From Lutjanus erythropterus (taxonomy: Eukaryota; Chordata; Actinopteri; Lutjaniformes; Lutjanidae): a stretch of DNA of 64,000 nucleotides. Below are positions 23,130 through 34,890 of this stretch, in pieces. The position numbers were made by a program, and so were the translations under genes. Each line of letters opens with the position of its first letter. The stretch's first letter is position 1. The notes below the pieces were generated by a model. It searched no databases and was not told the origin of the DNA. It saw only the letters and a list, made by a program, of their open reading frames with translations. The stretch spans positions 5,363,251-5,427,250 of the forward strand of contig CM034608.1 in the NCBI GenBank assembly GCA_020091685.1, read 5' to 3'.

Positions 23130-25290
23130 CCTCTACTGGATTCTATCAGGGTTTCTACTGTGCTGCAGATGATCCTTTACACACAACAGGCTCCACTGGT
23201 TTCTGTTAGGAATATCTGTCATTGTTCTGGAAAACAACTGGTTCAACTGGTTTGTATTATGGTTCTATGCAGGGAATAGGTTCTACTGGTTTCTATTAGG
23301 TTTCTGTTATGATACAGTAATTGCTTTACAGAACTGTTTTCTACTGTGTTTCTGTAGCTTGGAGAGCTGGTTTGACATGTTTCTATTTGCTATTGTACGA
23401 AACTGATTCAACTGGTTACTATCATCTTTCTACTGGTTGGAGAACTGGTTTGAGTGGATTTTGTCCCATTTCTACTGGTGTACATATAATTTAACACTCA
23501 TGCTAATGTTTGTTAATTAAGACTTGATTCTGGCACAGTGGACTGGTTTGATTGGTTCTGCTTCAGGTTCTATTGTGTTGGAATAAGAGTTAATAAGAAC
23601 ATAAATTGTGAGGAACTGGCTCAGCTGGTTTCTATGAGGTTCTTATTGTGGCACAATAACTACCTGATGTGGTTTGGAGTGGTTTCTATTGTGGTAAAAA
23701 GAAAAGAACAGGTGTCTTTTGTTTCCACTGCGATATAGATCGTAGTTTTCTGAAGTGCTTCAATAGATTTCTAGTCAATTTACTTCACAATGACACTCAT
23801 TTCTATAGTGTCTCTAGCATTACAGCTAAGTAAACTGGTGTCAGCGTGGCTCCTGTAGTTGATCCACTGGTTCCATTGTATTGGGGACTCATTGGTGCTT
23901 TATGTTCTGCTTCTACTATAGTCCAGTACAGCTGGTTTCTATTAAGACTCTATTGTTGCACAGGGATCTGGTTTGGCTAGTTGTACTTCATATCCATCAT
24001 ATCTAAACAACAGAATAGGCTGATTGCCAGTAAGTTCAAAAACGACATATATGACCAGTGGAGAGTACCGGCAGCAACAGGCACATAATGTCAGTTACAT
24101 AAGTACATAATGTAACTTCAGTAACTGAAGTTTTAAAATATGTCAGCCATCCACCCCATTTTGTCTATATGCAGACATTTGCTGTTTATACTACCTCAAC
24201 TTACTTCCTCCCTTTTTCTCTTCATAGTTACTACGGCCAGTTGTAGGTAGAGTTGTCATGATACCAGAATGATGAACTTTGATAAAATACTAATATTAAA
24301 AAAATGATGCTGATACCTCTTTCGATCCTATGGCAAAAAACCTCCGAGCCCCCCAAAAAGTTTTATTCTTTATTAACAATGTGCACACAGTGCTGGTAGG
24401 GAAAACCTAACTTAACACTGAACTGAAGTATTGAGTGGGCATTTAGATCACTTTTTAGCAGTTGAAAAGAAGTGCTACAGTTGTAGTTTTTTATACGTGG
24501 TATTGAAAAGCATCAATATTCCTGACAACCTCACTATTAAGGATAAGTTATACTGTAAGAGCTGATCTTGCTTGATCTTGTGCGATTATTGTGTGACCTC
24601 ACGAAGGTAATGTGATTTGGGCAGCAGGGATGCTTACAGCGTTGTCACGTAATGTGAGAGTGACAGTTGTTGGCGGTAATGCGGCTCCAAGCTGGTTTGC
24701 CAACCGCCATAGAAGGAGGAGAGGAGCTTGTAAATACAGAGCACAAGTCTAGGATTTACACCTGTTAACTTACAACCTGTAACACCTAAAACTATTAGCA
24801 TTTGTATCCTAAAGCTTCCATTTAGTCAAAATAATCACAATTAGATATTTTTGTCAAATTTTCGTTCAGCCCCCTGTGAAAGTATGGTATGGTTATGACA
24901 TTTTTTCTTAATTAAATTTGCACAATTACTTTATCATGATATACTGTTTACATGTAGTGTGACAGAAGATTTTTGCCATATTGCACAGCCCTAGCCACCA
25001 GAGGTCATCACTTAACATTAAACGTAAATGTCGGACATAATAAGCTGGGGCATAGAAATTATTTTCCACAGCAGGTTTGACTGGTTTCTGTTCTGTTTCC
25101 ATTGTAGTAGAAATCCCAATATTTCTACAAAGATTATAATCACACAGTAACTGTTGACATAAGCAAGTGAACAAGATTTTTATCAGAATACCCAGCTGAG
25201 ACGTGTTATGAAAAATGGCTGCATATGAAGGTTATTGATCGGAGGTACACTGGTTTCTGTCATGGTTCACATTACTCTTCTCTGGTTTGT
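23130..25290. repeat. Degenerate CTGGTTTCTATT minisatellite, interrupted
   Basis: Units of roughly 40-50 bases built on ACTGGTTTCTATT(A/G)GGTTCTATTGTGGCACA recur from 23130 to about 23965. The motif resumes at 25076-25105 (GACTGGTTTCTGTTCTGTTTCC) and at 25248-25290. About 1.1 kb of different sequence lies between them, including the 24570-24750 copy of the repeat seen at 8030-8200. This suggests the array was broken by later insertions. Confidence 0.65.
24230..24760. repeat. Dispersed repeats inside the broken minisatellite
   Basis: 24580-24745 matches 8030-8200 (see that entry). The segment before it (GTTGTCATGATACCAGAATG..., 24250-24350) resembles another widespread fish repeat whose ends read as 'GTTGTCACGATAC'. 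No target duplications found. Confidence 0.5.
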
Positions 25291-25339
25291 GGTTTGCCAG
25301 TTGTCAGTGAAATGACAACACAGTCGAGGGTTTCTCTGA

Positions 25340-25840
25340 TTGGCTCGAGGTCCACTCGCTAACTGTGGGAATACTGATATTGCTGTGTGTGTGTGTGTGT
25401 GTTACAGACTGCAGGAAGTGAGGTTGTTATTGTGTCTCTCCGCATTCCACAGACTTAAACACACTCTGCACCTGTTTCTGTCTGTCTGTAGACACACTCT
25501 CATAAATACACACACACATAGACAACTACACACACAAGTTACGGCCTTTCGTCACCAGTCTAACAACACGGTCAATGGGAAAATATGCCTGTACAACATG
25601 AGACATAAATCAAAATATTTTCAACAGGAACAACACGTGTGTGTGTATGTGTGTGTGTATATCCTTGTACACTTTGGGTCAATAAATGTGGTTTTATCAT
25701 CAGTGCACAAACTCAGTTCTCAGAGGGGAAGAGGAGGAGGAGGAGGAGGAAGTTTGTGGGGATTTGAGTTTGGCTCTAATGACATCTACAGACACTGTGT
25801 GTTTGTGTGTGTGTGTGTGTGTATGTGAGGAAGTGTGTGA
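25340..25840. other. Intronic sequence with TG and GGA arrays
   Basis: TG arrays at 25383-25402, 25638-25660 and 25798-25825, and a GGA array at 25729-25750. The 162-codon plus-strand frame spanning these has no recognisable domain and is partly simple repeat, so it is not called. Confidence 0.6.
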
Positions 25841-26209
25841 GCTCTGAGACCGAAGGATTTGGATCCTTAAAACTTGTGCAAGGTGCACTGTGGGAAGGTA
25901 CTGACCTCTCGTAGATGATTAGCTTCTCTTCATCTTACATTTATGTATTTACAGTTGTGTGTCTACAACTTTGCGTGCGTGTGGCTGTGTGCATCGTTTC
26001 CTGACCTCAGCCTTTCATTCCCACAGTTCCCAGTGTTCCCTGATTGTTGTGGCGTGTATCGCTGTGTCTGCGTCTTTCCGCGACCAATCATTTCAGGAAG
26101 CAAACACAGTCAGCACAAGGCTATGATCTGGAACACAACTTTCAGTATGCAGGGACAAATGAACAGATACTGTGAACAGATAAACTGAACTTACTTTTCA
26201 CACGTGACA

Positions 26210-27115
26210 CTTCTCTGTGAGTCACAAGTAAGTCATAATGTGCTCTTTACCAATTGTAATGACATCTTACCAATAGAGCCTTAACTTACAGTTCTTTGTG
26301 CACCTTCATAGCTGTTGTGTCTGTAATTTTTTGACCTGCACCTTTTGCATTTTGCAATTCATGTTTTAGTTTTTGTACATGAACAAAATGATCTTTGGTA
26401 TAATCTTTTTCCAACTCTAGCTCGGTAACATGACATTAGTTCTTTATGGTTCTCTAACTTGACTAAATGCTGTCAGATTGGTTCAAACCAAGTACATCCG
26501 AGAAATTAAGTGTCAACTTGCTGTATTTTGTGCTTCATAATGCACCACACATTTTCAATGGGAGACAGGCAGGCCAGTCTAGTACCTGAACTCTTTTACT
26601 GCGAAGCCACACTGTTGTAACACGTGCAGAATGTGTCTTGGCATCGTCTTGCTGGAGTAAGCGGGGACATTTCTGAAAAAGACATAATGGGGCCTTCACA
26701 GATGTGACAGTTACCCATGATGCCATGGATGCCAAACACATCCCCATACCATCACAGATGCTGTCTTTTGACCTTTGCGCTGGCAACAATCTGGATGGTT
26801 GTTTTCCACTTTAGCCCAGGACACAACGTCCATGATTTTCAAAAACAACCTGAAATGAGGACAACACACTTTTCCACTTGGCATCAGTCCATCTCAGATA
26901 AGCTCAGGTCCCAGAGAAGTCTGCAGCATTTCTTGATGTTGAAATATGGCTTTCTCTCTCTTTACTTTGAATGATGATTCTGGGAATGAATTGATATGTG
27001 GCAGACTTTTTTACATTACATACTTTTTCATTTTTGGGCTTTGAGAAAAGAATTTTCAAGTCAAAAAGCTTGATTTTGTAGAGTCTAAAAGATTTGTGAC
27101 TTGAAGGCAGGTTTG
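26210..27115. mobile_element. Disrupted second copy of the 21511-22744 element
   Basis: 26330-26525 matches 21830-21975 in order: CATGAACAAAATGATCTTTGGTATAAT, TCGGTAACATGACATT, TTCTTTATGGTTCTCT, GATTGGTTCAAACCAAGT and GTGTCAACTTGCTG. The right part (27045-27110) matches the right subterminal words (TTTTCAAGTCA, TTGATTTTGTAGAGTCT, TTGTGACTTGAAGG). About 0.5 kb of foreign sequence with a Tc1-like transposase remnant sits between them. Confidence 0.65.
26536..26830 (-). pseudogene. Frameshifted Tc1/mariner-like transposase remnant
   Basis: Read on the minus strand, one frame gives SVMVWGC, a hallmark of the Tc1 transposase catalytic domain. A second frame downstream gives QQDDAKTHSARVTTVWL followed by VLDWPACLPL, matching the second catalytic block (family form: QQD-x2-x-H-x-A ... 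DWP-x-x-SPDLNPIE). Switching frame is needed between the two blocks, and the SPDLNPIE part is damaged. Only part of the DDE domain is present; the N-terminal DNA-binding domain was not found. Tc1-like transposases are about 340 residues, so this is a dead fragment. It sits inside the disrupted hAT-type copy and is not part of tcf4. Confidence 0.75.
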
Positions 27116-27119
27116 ATGC

Positions 27120-29048
27120 CCACGGTAGATGTTTTGCCCTGCATCTTTTGCACACTGCATGGGGCATCCGACGTAGATCTCTCCACCATCCACCGTCCAC
27201 AGACATTTACAGGTATCAGTCATGTAGTCACAGCTCCCTCTGGGTATTGAATACCAGCTGCGCCACATCCAGGCTAAAACTCAACAAGTAAAACAAACCA
27301 CACAAGTTGGGATGTTGCGTGCAATCAGACATAAAAGATGTAGATTTCAAGCCAATAATATAAAAGTTATATTGTAAGGTTGATGTTTTAAAACAGTCCT
27401 TCCATGTTATGTTCGCTTCTGGATGTTGTCTTCCCTTGAATCATGGGTGGAATCCCACTGCCTCCCAAAGGCATTGAGTCCATGCTTTTTATTACAGCAA
27501 TGAAAGTTTGTTATATTCTTGTCCTCATTTAATCTCCTGTCCTTTTCCTGAGAACCAGAGGGGTTCACTGCATGTATGCTGCAAAAGTTGACCACCGGGG
27601 GGTTCAACTGAAGGGGAGACATCAAGGGAAGACCACATGTCTACCTGTGCACACCTGGATATTAGTGGCAGAAAAAAAGTAGATTCAGTCTCGTATGGTC
27701 CTATTTTATCCTGAAGATCTTTTACCTTAAAGACTACAGGACAGTAAATCAAAGGAAATCAGTGTCCCATTTCCCCCCCTCTGAAGTTAAAGCTGAAAGC
27801 TTTAGCAAAGCAGCGAGCTTTTAGTGATCTGAAGAATAAAGTCAGGAGGTTTTTGTTTAAAAGAAAATGTTTTGGGCTGTTTTCTGTTTTTAATAATTTC
27901 TCTCAGGGAGTGTGGGAAGTGAGATGATGTTTTTTTTTTTTTTATAATGCCCCCAAGTGTTTTTTCTTTTCTTCATCTTTTTCTTTTGTTTCTTCTGTCT
28001 GTGTTCTATCACATCTGTGTTCCATCCATATGCAAATACCCTAAAGTTAACAAAGCAGCCCATGTCTTTTTCAGAGGATGGAGGTAGATTAGGTGTAGCT
28101 GTGGAGCGGGGTTTTTCATTTTGATGTGAATCAGTGGGGGAGACGGAGAGAGAGAGGGAGGAGAGCGCTTTCAACAGCTGTTCCAGGGTTTGCGTCATGC
28201 GGTGCGAGCGAGCGTCATGGCTGAGTGTTCGCACGCTATGCACACACACACACACACTCACACACACAGAGGCATGCTGTGGGGACCCCCAGTCGAAGGC
28301 ATGACCAAACACAGGCATTGTGTTCTCATGCAGCCGCTGTGTTGCTGAGGAACAACGTCACCTGCTCTGAGTGATGACAGGCTGCTGGTTCTGCTCGCAG
28401 TCTCACGTTTTACTGCATGTTTGCTGCTGCGGCTCCTCTGAGAGGAGACGCTCACAAAATCACTGCTCTGTTCTTTTAGTCATCAAACTATTCTGAGCTG
28501 TAATTGTATATGTTAGGAACGATGTTATTATCATTAGTAGTCATTGCAGTGTAAGAGCTTTGCACTGCAAATGCAGTTGATTCAGCTACCATGGCCACCA
28601 CTATAGTTTTGATGTTGTGTATTGATGTCACATGCTGTTGCCAGCCTGCTAACTAACTTAGCTCTGTGCTGCTAAAAACTGAAAGCTGACTGATGGGTGG
28701 ATGACTTCTGATTGGATGAAACTGGTTGGTTCAAGTCTACAAAAGCACAAAACATATTTTGAATTACAGGAAGAAAACATGACTGGATTTTGATAGATGA
28801 CAATACAAATAATTTTATTTACTTAGTTATTTATGTTAGGTGCACAGTATGAGCTGGGATGCTATCTAAAAGAGTTAATTTCATAGCAACTTTTATTTAA
28901 TTAAAAAAAAACTTTCAAAGACAAAACTTAAAATCTGTGCATACATAAGTCTGTAATGATTTTTATGCTTTAAAAAAATAAAATGAGCTTAAAAAGTTTA
29001 TTTTTGTTTTACAATTAAGTTTAAGGTTTTCTCTATATTTATATATAC

Positions 29049-29056
<8 letters not shown>
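27120..29056. other. Intronic sequence, no gene recognised
   Basis: Mixed intronic DNA. Minus-strand frames at 27407-27752 and 27890-28455 (up to 142 codons) have no recognisable domain, and the second includes a CA array (28242-28268). 28780-29056 is strongly AT-rich, leading into an AT dinucleotide array at the edge of the tandem duplication. Confidence 0.4.
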
Positions 29057-29095
<39 letters not shown>

Positions 29096-31215
29096 TTTAA
29101 TTTTTAAGTTGCTTATTGAAAAAGTATACAAAATCTTAAAAATTATCTCATCTTTTGAAGAAACAAAAAACCATTTTTAAAAAGTCATTTAGAATTTGGA
29201 AAATGAAAAAAACTTTTAATTTTAGATATGTAATTGTATTTTTAGAAAAAACATAACATCTAAGAATCAGCTTACAATACAACATCAAATTTTCATCTTA
29301 TGGTTTGAAAATCTGCTCATTTTACAAAATGTAAAATAATCTGAATAAATGAATATGACATTAAGCCTATTTTGAATATTTAAATTAATAATTAATCTTA
29401 TACGCATTTTCAGTATAAGCCTACGAGCCTTTTTGCATGATATTTCTGTGTATTATTAAGAAATTGTTTGGACTGATGGAAGGCAGTGTTCTCAGAGCAG
29501 CTGCTGATATTTTTCCAGTTTTAGAATGAAAAGCAAAGAGCACTGACAGCTCAGTGAGTGGTGTGATCTTTCAGTCAGCGGGAAGGATGAGGTTGATGTC
29601 AGAGTTAAGGAGAGACGCGTCAGTCATTAAGTTGAAATGACGTCCATCTGAAGCTGATTCCCGCTGAGCTTAAACAAGGAAAATGAGAAAGTAGAAGTTT
29701 TGGCAGGTTGTGTTGTCTTGTGAGCTTTTGATGAGAACAAGTTGTATCCTGATCAGACTTCTGAATGACGTCGCTGTCTCTGTGTTTGTGTTGCAGGTGT
29801 ACGCTCCATCTGCCAGTACAGCCGACTACAACAGGGACTCACCGGGCCTCCTCCAAACCTCCCAGCTCTGGCTTCCCAAGCTCATTCTTCATGCCAGGTA
29901 TGCACACACGCACACTCACACACACACACACACACACACACTTTCTCTCACACACAGACAGCACAGGTCTGTCCTCATCAGATCTCCAGCTGAGGATTAC
30001 TGAGCTCATTGTGGATTCTGGATCACACATGAAATGAGCTGAAAGATCAAACCAGAATCCTCAAAAGATCCATACATTTTATTTTTTGTAGCCGCAACAA
30101 ATGCTTGTGTTTTTAGTGTGGAAAAAATACTGACGAGTTGAGATGTTTCTCCTCCGAGGGCATCGTATTTTACATACCAGGACACCCGTGAGAGATTTAT
30201 TGCAGTATTTTAGTTGGTTGTGTGCAGTCAGTTTAGTTGGGTCTGTCTGTGCTGTGAGAGTTAACTGAATCAGGAATTGTTTCTCTGTTTACCCACAGTT
30301 TAATACATTGGTTCCCAGCCTGGGATCATGACCCTGGCAGGGGTCACAAAATCTTCAAGTGGGGTCGCAAAGGCCCTCTTGATTTTAAGGAGTGTAAGAA
30401 AACTTAAAAATATATACACTGTTAACTCAAAAGGTTGAAGGTTGTCAGAGCTTAAATATTTGGACTTAATGTTACACAACTCCTCAATTACAGTTGAATT
30501 AAAACTATTGATTAAGCTAAATATTATTGCAATTTATTTAATGTTCAGTAAAGTTCTTGTGTGTTTGTGTTTTGTATATACTAATAATAATATATTTAAA
30601 AAAACACAGACAGAGAATCATATAAAACTCCAAAAACTCATCCCTGATCAACATTCACAGGTAATAATCTGCTCATCCAAATCACTTTCCTCATATAATA
30701 TGAAAAATCTATCAAATATGTCAGTCAGAGTCTTCAGATTGAATTGGGAAAAGATTTTAATAAGCCATCAGCACTGCTGTACAAAGATAATTCAACTATT
30801 AAACAGAACTTTATGTACCATTATATGACTTGAACAGACATTAGTCAGTCAGTAAGGAACCTGATTCATTTATTTCATCTGCTTCTTTTGCTTCTCCCCA
30901 TAGCTGTATAGTTCAGAAAATGTTATAGATCCGAGATGAAATTGTCAGAAGAGACTAAGAGGAAAATGCACCATTACAAATCTGCGCTCTACTTCAGCAC
31001 CACGGACAGCAGCATGGATTCATCAACACACAGCACAGTCAGACTGCTGATATTTCAGAGCCGTGGTCGGGACACAGATTCTAATTGTCACAAACCTCAG
31101 ACATATCAAGGGTCAATGAGTCAGTCAGACTAGACTAACTTATTCAAGTGTGTGCGCCTGCAGTCTCTCTGCTACTTGGGTATGGAGATGTGGCTGTCAG
31201 GTTAACACAGAGGAG
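29057..31215 (+). repeat. Tandem duplication, copy 1 (contains broken tcf4 exon)
   Basis: Near-identical to copy 2 at 31455-33645, with an offset of 2378 bases at the left anchor (ATGTTTTTAATTTTTAAG), 2409 at the exon and 2430 at the right edge (GTTAACACAGAGGAG). Copy 1 is shorter almost everywhere. Most differences are missing bases in short runs, for example CAGCCTGGGATC against CAGCCTGGGGATC, GTCTGTCCTCATC against GTCTGTCCCTCATC, and AATCAGGAATTG against AATCAGGGGAATTG. Only a few substitutions were seen. The left edge is an AT microsatellite. The right edge lies within a decayed transposon-like segment. Confidence 0.9.
29797..29897 (+). pseudogene. tcf4: Duplicate tcf4 exon with 5-bp frameshift deletion
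   Basis: This is the same exon as 32206-32311, with the same AG acceptor (TTGTGTTGCAG) and GT donor (GTATGC). It is 101 nt instead of 106 because TTATC is missing after the codons for NRDSPG. The frame is lost in the middle of the exon. If spliced alone to the exon at 34891, a stop (TAG) appears within about 13 codons. If both copies are included, the total is 207 nt, but the second copy and the next exon are then read in the wrong frame and also meet a stop. A functional mRNA must therefore skip it, if the copy is real. Near-identity to copy 2 and run-length deletions raise the alternative of an assembly artefact. Confidence 0.85.
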
Positions 31216-31454
31216 CAGCAACTGAACTGACAAAACGTGACTTGACCTGGGGTCATCTCAACTGATTATCAGAACCACTGAGTTTTCAGGGACAGCCCTT
31301 CAGAGCAATCCTAAAATACTTCCTAACTGTATAGTGAACCTACAGGGTCACAAACCTTAAGGCAAGAGCTGGACAAAGACTGCTACGTGAGTACTGTAAA
31401 CGGAAATGCACTAATAACTCTTTGAAAATACATTTAATGCTTGTATCAATAAAC
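30305..31454. mobile_element. Decayed hAT-like segment in duplication copy 1 and the spacer
   Basis: It begins with TTGGTTCCCAGCCTGGGATCATGACC...GGGGTCACAAA and GTGGGGTCGCAAAG, phrases typical of hAT-like elements in vertebrates. The same sequence occurs at 32729 onward in copy 2. The 31216-31454 spacer (present only once) contains CAGGGTCACAAACCTTAAGGCAAGAGCTGG and may be the other end. The 128-codon frame at 30442-30828 shows no recognisable transposase motif. Confidence 0.4.
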
Positions 31455-32319
31455 ATATATATATATATATGTTTTTAATTTTTAAGTTGCTTATTTAAAA
31501 GAGTATACAAAATCTTAAAAATGATCTCATCTTTTTGAAGAAACAAAAAATTAGACCATTTTTAAAAAGTCATTTAGAATTTGGAAAATGAAAAAAAAAC
31601 TCTATTAAACTTTTAATTTTAGATATGTAATTGTATTTTTAGAAAAAACATAACATCTAAGAATCAGCTTCTACAATACAACATCAAGTTTTCATCTTAT
31701 GGTTTGAAAATCTGCTCATTTTACAAAATGTAAAATAATCTGAATAAATGAATATGACATTAAGCCTATTTTGAATATTTAAATTAATAATTAATCTTAA
31801 TACGCATTTTCAGTATAAGCCTACGAGCCTTTTTTTGCATGATATTTCTGTGTATTATTAAGAAATTGTTTGGACTGATGGAAGGCAGTGTTCTCAGAGC
31901 AGCTGCTGATATTTTTTCCAGTTTTAGAATGAAAAGCAAAGAGCACTGACAGCTCAGTGAGTGGTGTGATCTTTCAGTCAGGCGTAGGAAGGATGAGGTT
32001 GATGTCAGAGTTAAGGAGAGACGCGTCAGTCATTAAGTTGAAATGACGTCCATCTGAAGCTGATTCCCGCTGAGCTTAAACAAGGAAAATGAGAAAATAG
32101 AAGTTTTTGGCAGGTTGTGTTTGTCTTGTGAGCTTTTGATGAGAACAAGTTGTATCCTGATCAGACTTCTGAATGACGTCGCGCGTCTCTGTGTTTGTGT
32201 TGCAGGTGTACGCTCCATCTGCCAGTACAGCCGACTACAACAGGGACTCACCGGGTTATCCCTCCTCCAAACCTCCCAGCTCTGGCTTCCCAAGCTCATT
32301 CTTCATGCCAGGTATGCAC

Positions 32320-32355
<36 letters not shown>

Positions 32356-33645
32356 TCTCTCTCACACACAGACAGCACAGGTCTGTCCCTCATCAGATCT
32401 CCCAGCTGAGGATTACTGAGCTCATTGTGGATTCTGGATCACACATGAAATGAGCTGAAAGATCAAACCAGAATCCTCAAAAGATCCATACATTTTATCT
32501 TTTTTGTAGCCGCAACAAATGCTTGTGTTTTTAGTGTGGAAAAAATACTGACGAGTTGAGATGTTTCCTCCTCCGAGGGCATCGTATTTTACATACCAGG
32601 ACACCCGTGAGAGATTTATTGCAGTATTTTAGTTGGTTGTGTGCAGTCAGTTTAGTTGGGTCTGTCTGTGCTGTGAGAGTTAACTGAATCAGGGGAATTG
32701 TTTCTCTGTTTACCCACAGTTTAATACATTGGTTCCCAGCCTGGGGATCATGACCCCTGGCAGGGGTCACAAAATCTTCAAGTGGGGTCGCAAGGCCCTC
32801 TTGATTTTAAGGAGTGTAAGAAAACTTAAAAATATATACACTGTTAACTCAAAAAGGTTGAAGGTTGTCAGAGCTTAAATATTTGGACTTAATGTTACAC
32901 AACTCCTCAATTACAGTTGAATTAAAACTATTGATTAAGCTAAATATTATTGCAATTTATTTCATGTTCAGTAAAGTTCTTGTGTGTTTGTGTTTTATAA
33001 TACTAATAATAATATATAAAAAAAAAAACACAGACAGAGAATCATATAAAAACTCCAAAAAACTCATCCCTGATCAACATTCGCAGGTAATAATCTGCTC
33101 ATCCAAATCACTTTCCTCATATAATATGAAAAATCTATCAAATATGTCAGTCAGGAGTCTTCAGATTGAATTGGGAAAAGATTTTAATAAGCCATCAGCA
33201 CCGCTGTACAAAGATAATTCAACTATTAAACAGAACTTTATGTACCATTATATGACTTGAACAGACATTAGTCAGTCAGTAAGGAACCTGATTCATTTAT
33301 TTCATCTGCTTCTTTTGGTTCTCCCCCATAGTTGTATAGTTCAGAAAATGTTATAGATCCGAGATGAAATTGTCAGAAGAGACTAAGAGGAAAAATGCAC
33401 CATTACAAATCTGCGCTCTACTTCAGCACCACGGACAGCAGCATGGATTCATCAACACACAGCACAGTCAGACTGCTGATATTTCAGAGCCGTGGTCGGG
33501 GACACAGATTCTAATTGTCACAAACCTCAGACATATCAAGGGTCAATGAGTCAGTCAGACTAGACTAACTTATTCAAGTGTGTGTGCCTGCAGTCTCTCT
33601 GCTACTTGGGTATGGAGATGTGGCTGTCAGGTTAACACAGAGGAG
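31455..33645 (+). repeat. Tandem duplication, copy 2 (contains intact tcf4 exon)
   Basis: Partner of 29057-31215. It holds the intact 106-nt exon. After GAGGAG at 33645 the sequence departs from copy 1 and continues into intron leading to the next exon. The 31216-31454 spacer between the copies is present only once. Confidence 0.9.
32206..32311 (+). CDS. tcf4: TCF4 internal exon (VYAPSAST... segment)
   Basis: Exon of the E-protein TCF4, a class I bHLH transcription factor that binds CANNTG E-boxes in the nucleus as a homodimer or with tissue-specific bHLH partners. The 106-nt exon follows TTGTGTTGCAG and precedes GTATGC. It opens in phase 0 and ends after one base of a split codon. It encodes [17 protein letters not shown], then [18 protein letters not shown] and the first base of Asp. 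This segment is nearly invariant in vertebrate TCF4 and TCF12; the downstream exons decide for TCF4. In mammals the exon is also where transcripts from the internal TCF4-A promoter join, but no such first exon was found in this window. The stretch has no fold of its own; it lies between the N-terminal activation domain and the central activation domain. A broken duplicate lies 2.4 kb upstream. Confidence 0.93.
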
Positions 33646-34890
33646 ATATTTTGGTCATTTTGGTAACAAGAGGGTTTGCATTTCCCTCACCCCCTCTATA
33701 CAGCCTGCCAGCCGGTCAAACAAGTGATTTCTCTGGACATGGTATGCTGGTCACGCATGTGTGTTCAGACGATTGATCTTAAAATAAAAATGGCTGGCGT
33801 GTCTCCACTTACTCCCACTGTGCCAAAAAGGAAGTCAGCATATCTAAGATAGAAGTGCTGCCATTTTGTGCTGATGATGTCATTTGGAGCCGCAGTAATA
33901 GTAAATACCAAACTTAATAGAAACATACACCAGTGTGGTGAGAACTACATAAAATGACCTATATCATCTTTGGGCAAAATTTATTAGACGTGTACTTTGT
34001 TTTTTTAGTTTGATCGATGCTGCATTGACGCGTCCGCCTGTTGCTGCTGTATGTCAACATTGCAGCCATATTGGACAGAGCAAGACTAGCCTGTGAGCAA
34101 ATACAAGTAAGCAGGGGAGCTGCTGTTTTTCTGTAACCTTTATATTTCTCAACTGATTTCAGTGATTCATGTCATAATCTTCTTTTTGTTCTAACTTAGT
34201 CTACGTAGATCACCTGATATGGTGTTTTTTTCTTCCAGAAAACCACAGCTCCACCATTTACTTGTGTTTGTTTACAGGTCAGTCCTGCTCTGTCCAGTAT
34301 TGTGGCGAGCTGACATGCAATCTGTATATATGTCTATGGTTGTGGCTTCGCTTTTGAAGGGAGCTGTCATGTCATCCATCTTCAGACTAAACATAGGGTG
34401 AATTTTCACCTTGTTTTCATGACATAAATTTGACTGCTGGGGAGTGTTTCCAGTATCCGTCTATTGACTACAAACAGAAAATGCTCAGATTGATTTAAAT
34501 GCTCATGTTTTCCTCCAGCGTCTCTCTTTTTCCCTCTCACCTGGGTGTCTTTTATGTAAATACACACACTCCTAAAAAGACTTTTTACAGATATGGATAA
34601 AGGTACGAATGGTCCCAGAAATCAGGTTTGTGCAGCACAAATATGTGTTAAGCGGGATATTCTTAAACCTGAAGAAGAAAACCAGGTGTCCCATTTACAT
34701 GGATGTTTTCTGAAATCAGGTTACTGCATAAAGTGGGTCAGATTACTAAACTGTGAGTGAGTCACAGGAAGGTTTGACAGCAGAGAGAAACCTGCACAGA
34801 GATGAAGCTGATCTCCGACCAGCCTACAGCACGTCACGTGCCTCTCTCTCACCTCACCCCTCTGTGTGTCTCTGTGTGTCTCTCTATCAG
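33646..34890. other. tcf4 intron with decayed repeat sequence
   Basis: Intron between the exons ending at 32311 and starting at 34891. 33650-34400 reads like decayed fish repeat (for example GCTGCCATTTTGTGCTGATGATGTCATTTGG). A pyrimidine-rich stretch (TCTCTCTCACC to TCTCTATCAG, 34845-34890) is the acceptor tract of the next exon. Confidence 0.5.

Noticed and set aside
29797-32311. Mutually exclusive alternative exons
   Set aside because: The two copies are nearly identical in exon and introns and one is frameshifted, unlike true mutually exclusive exons, which are both open and diverged.
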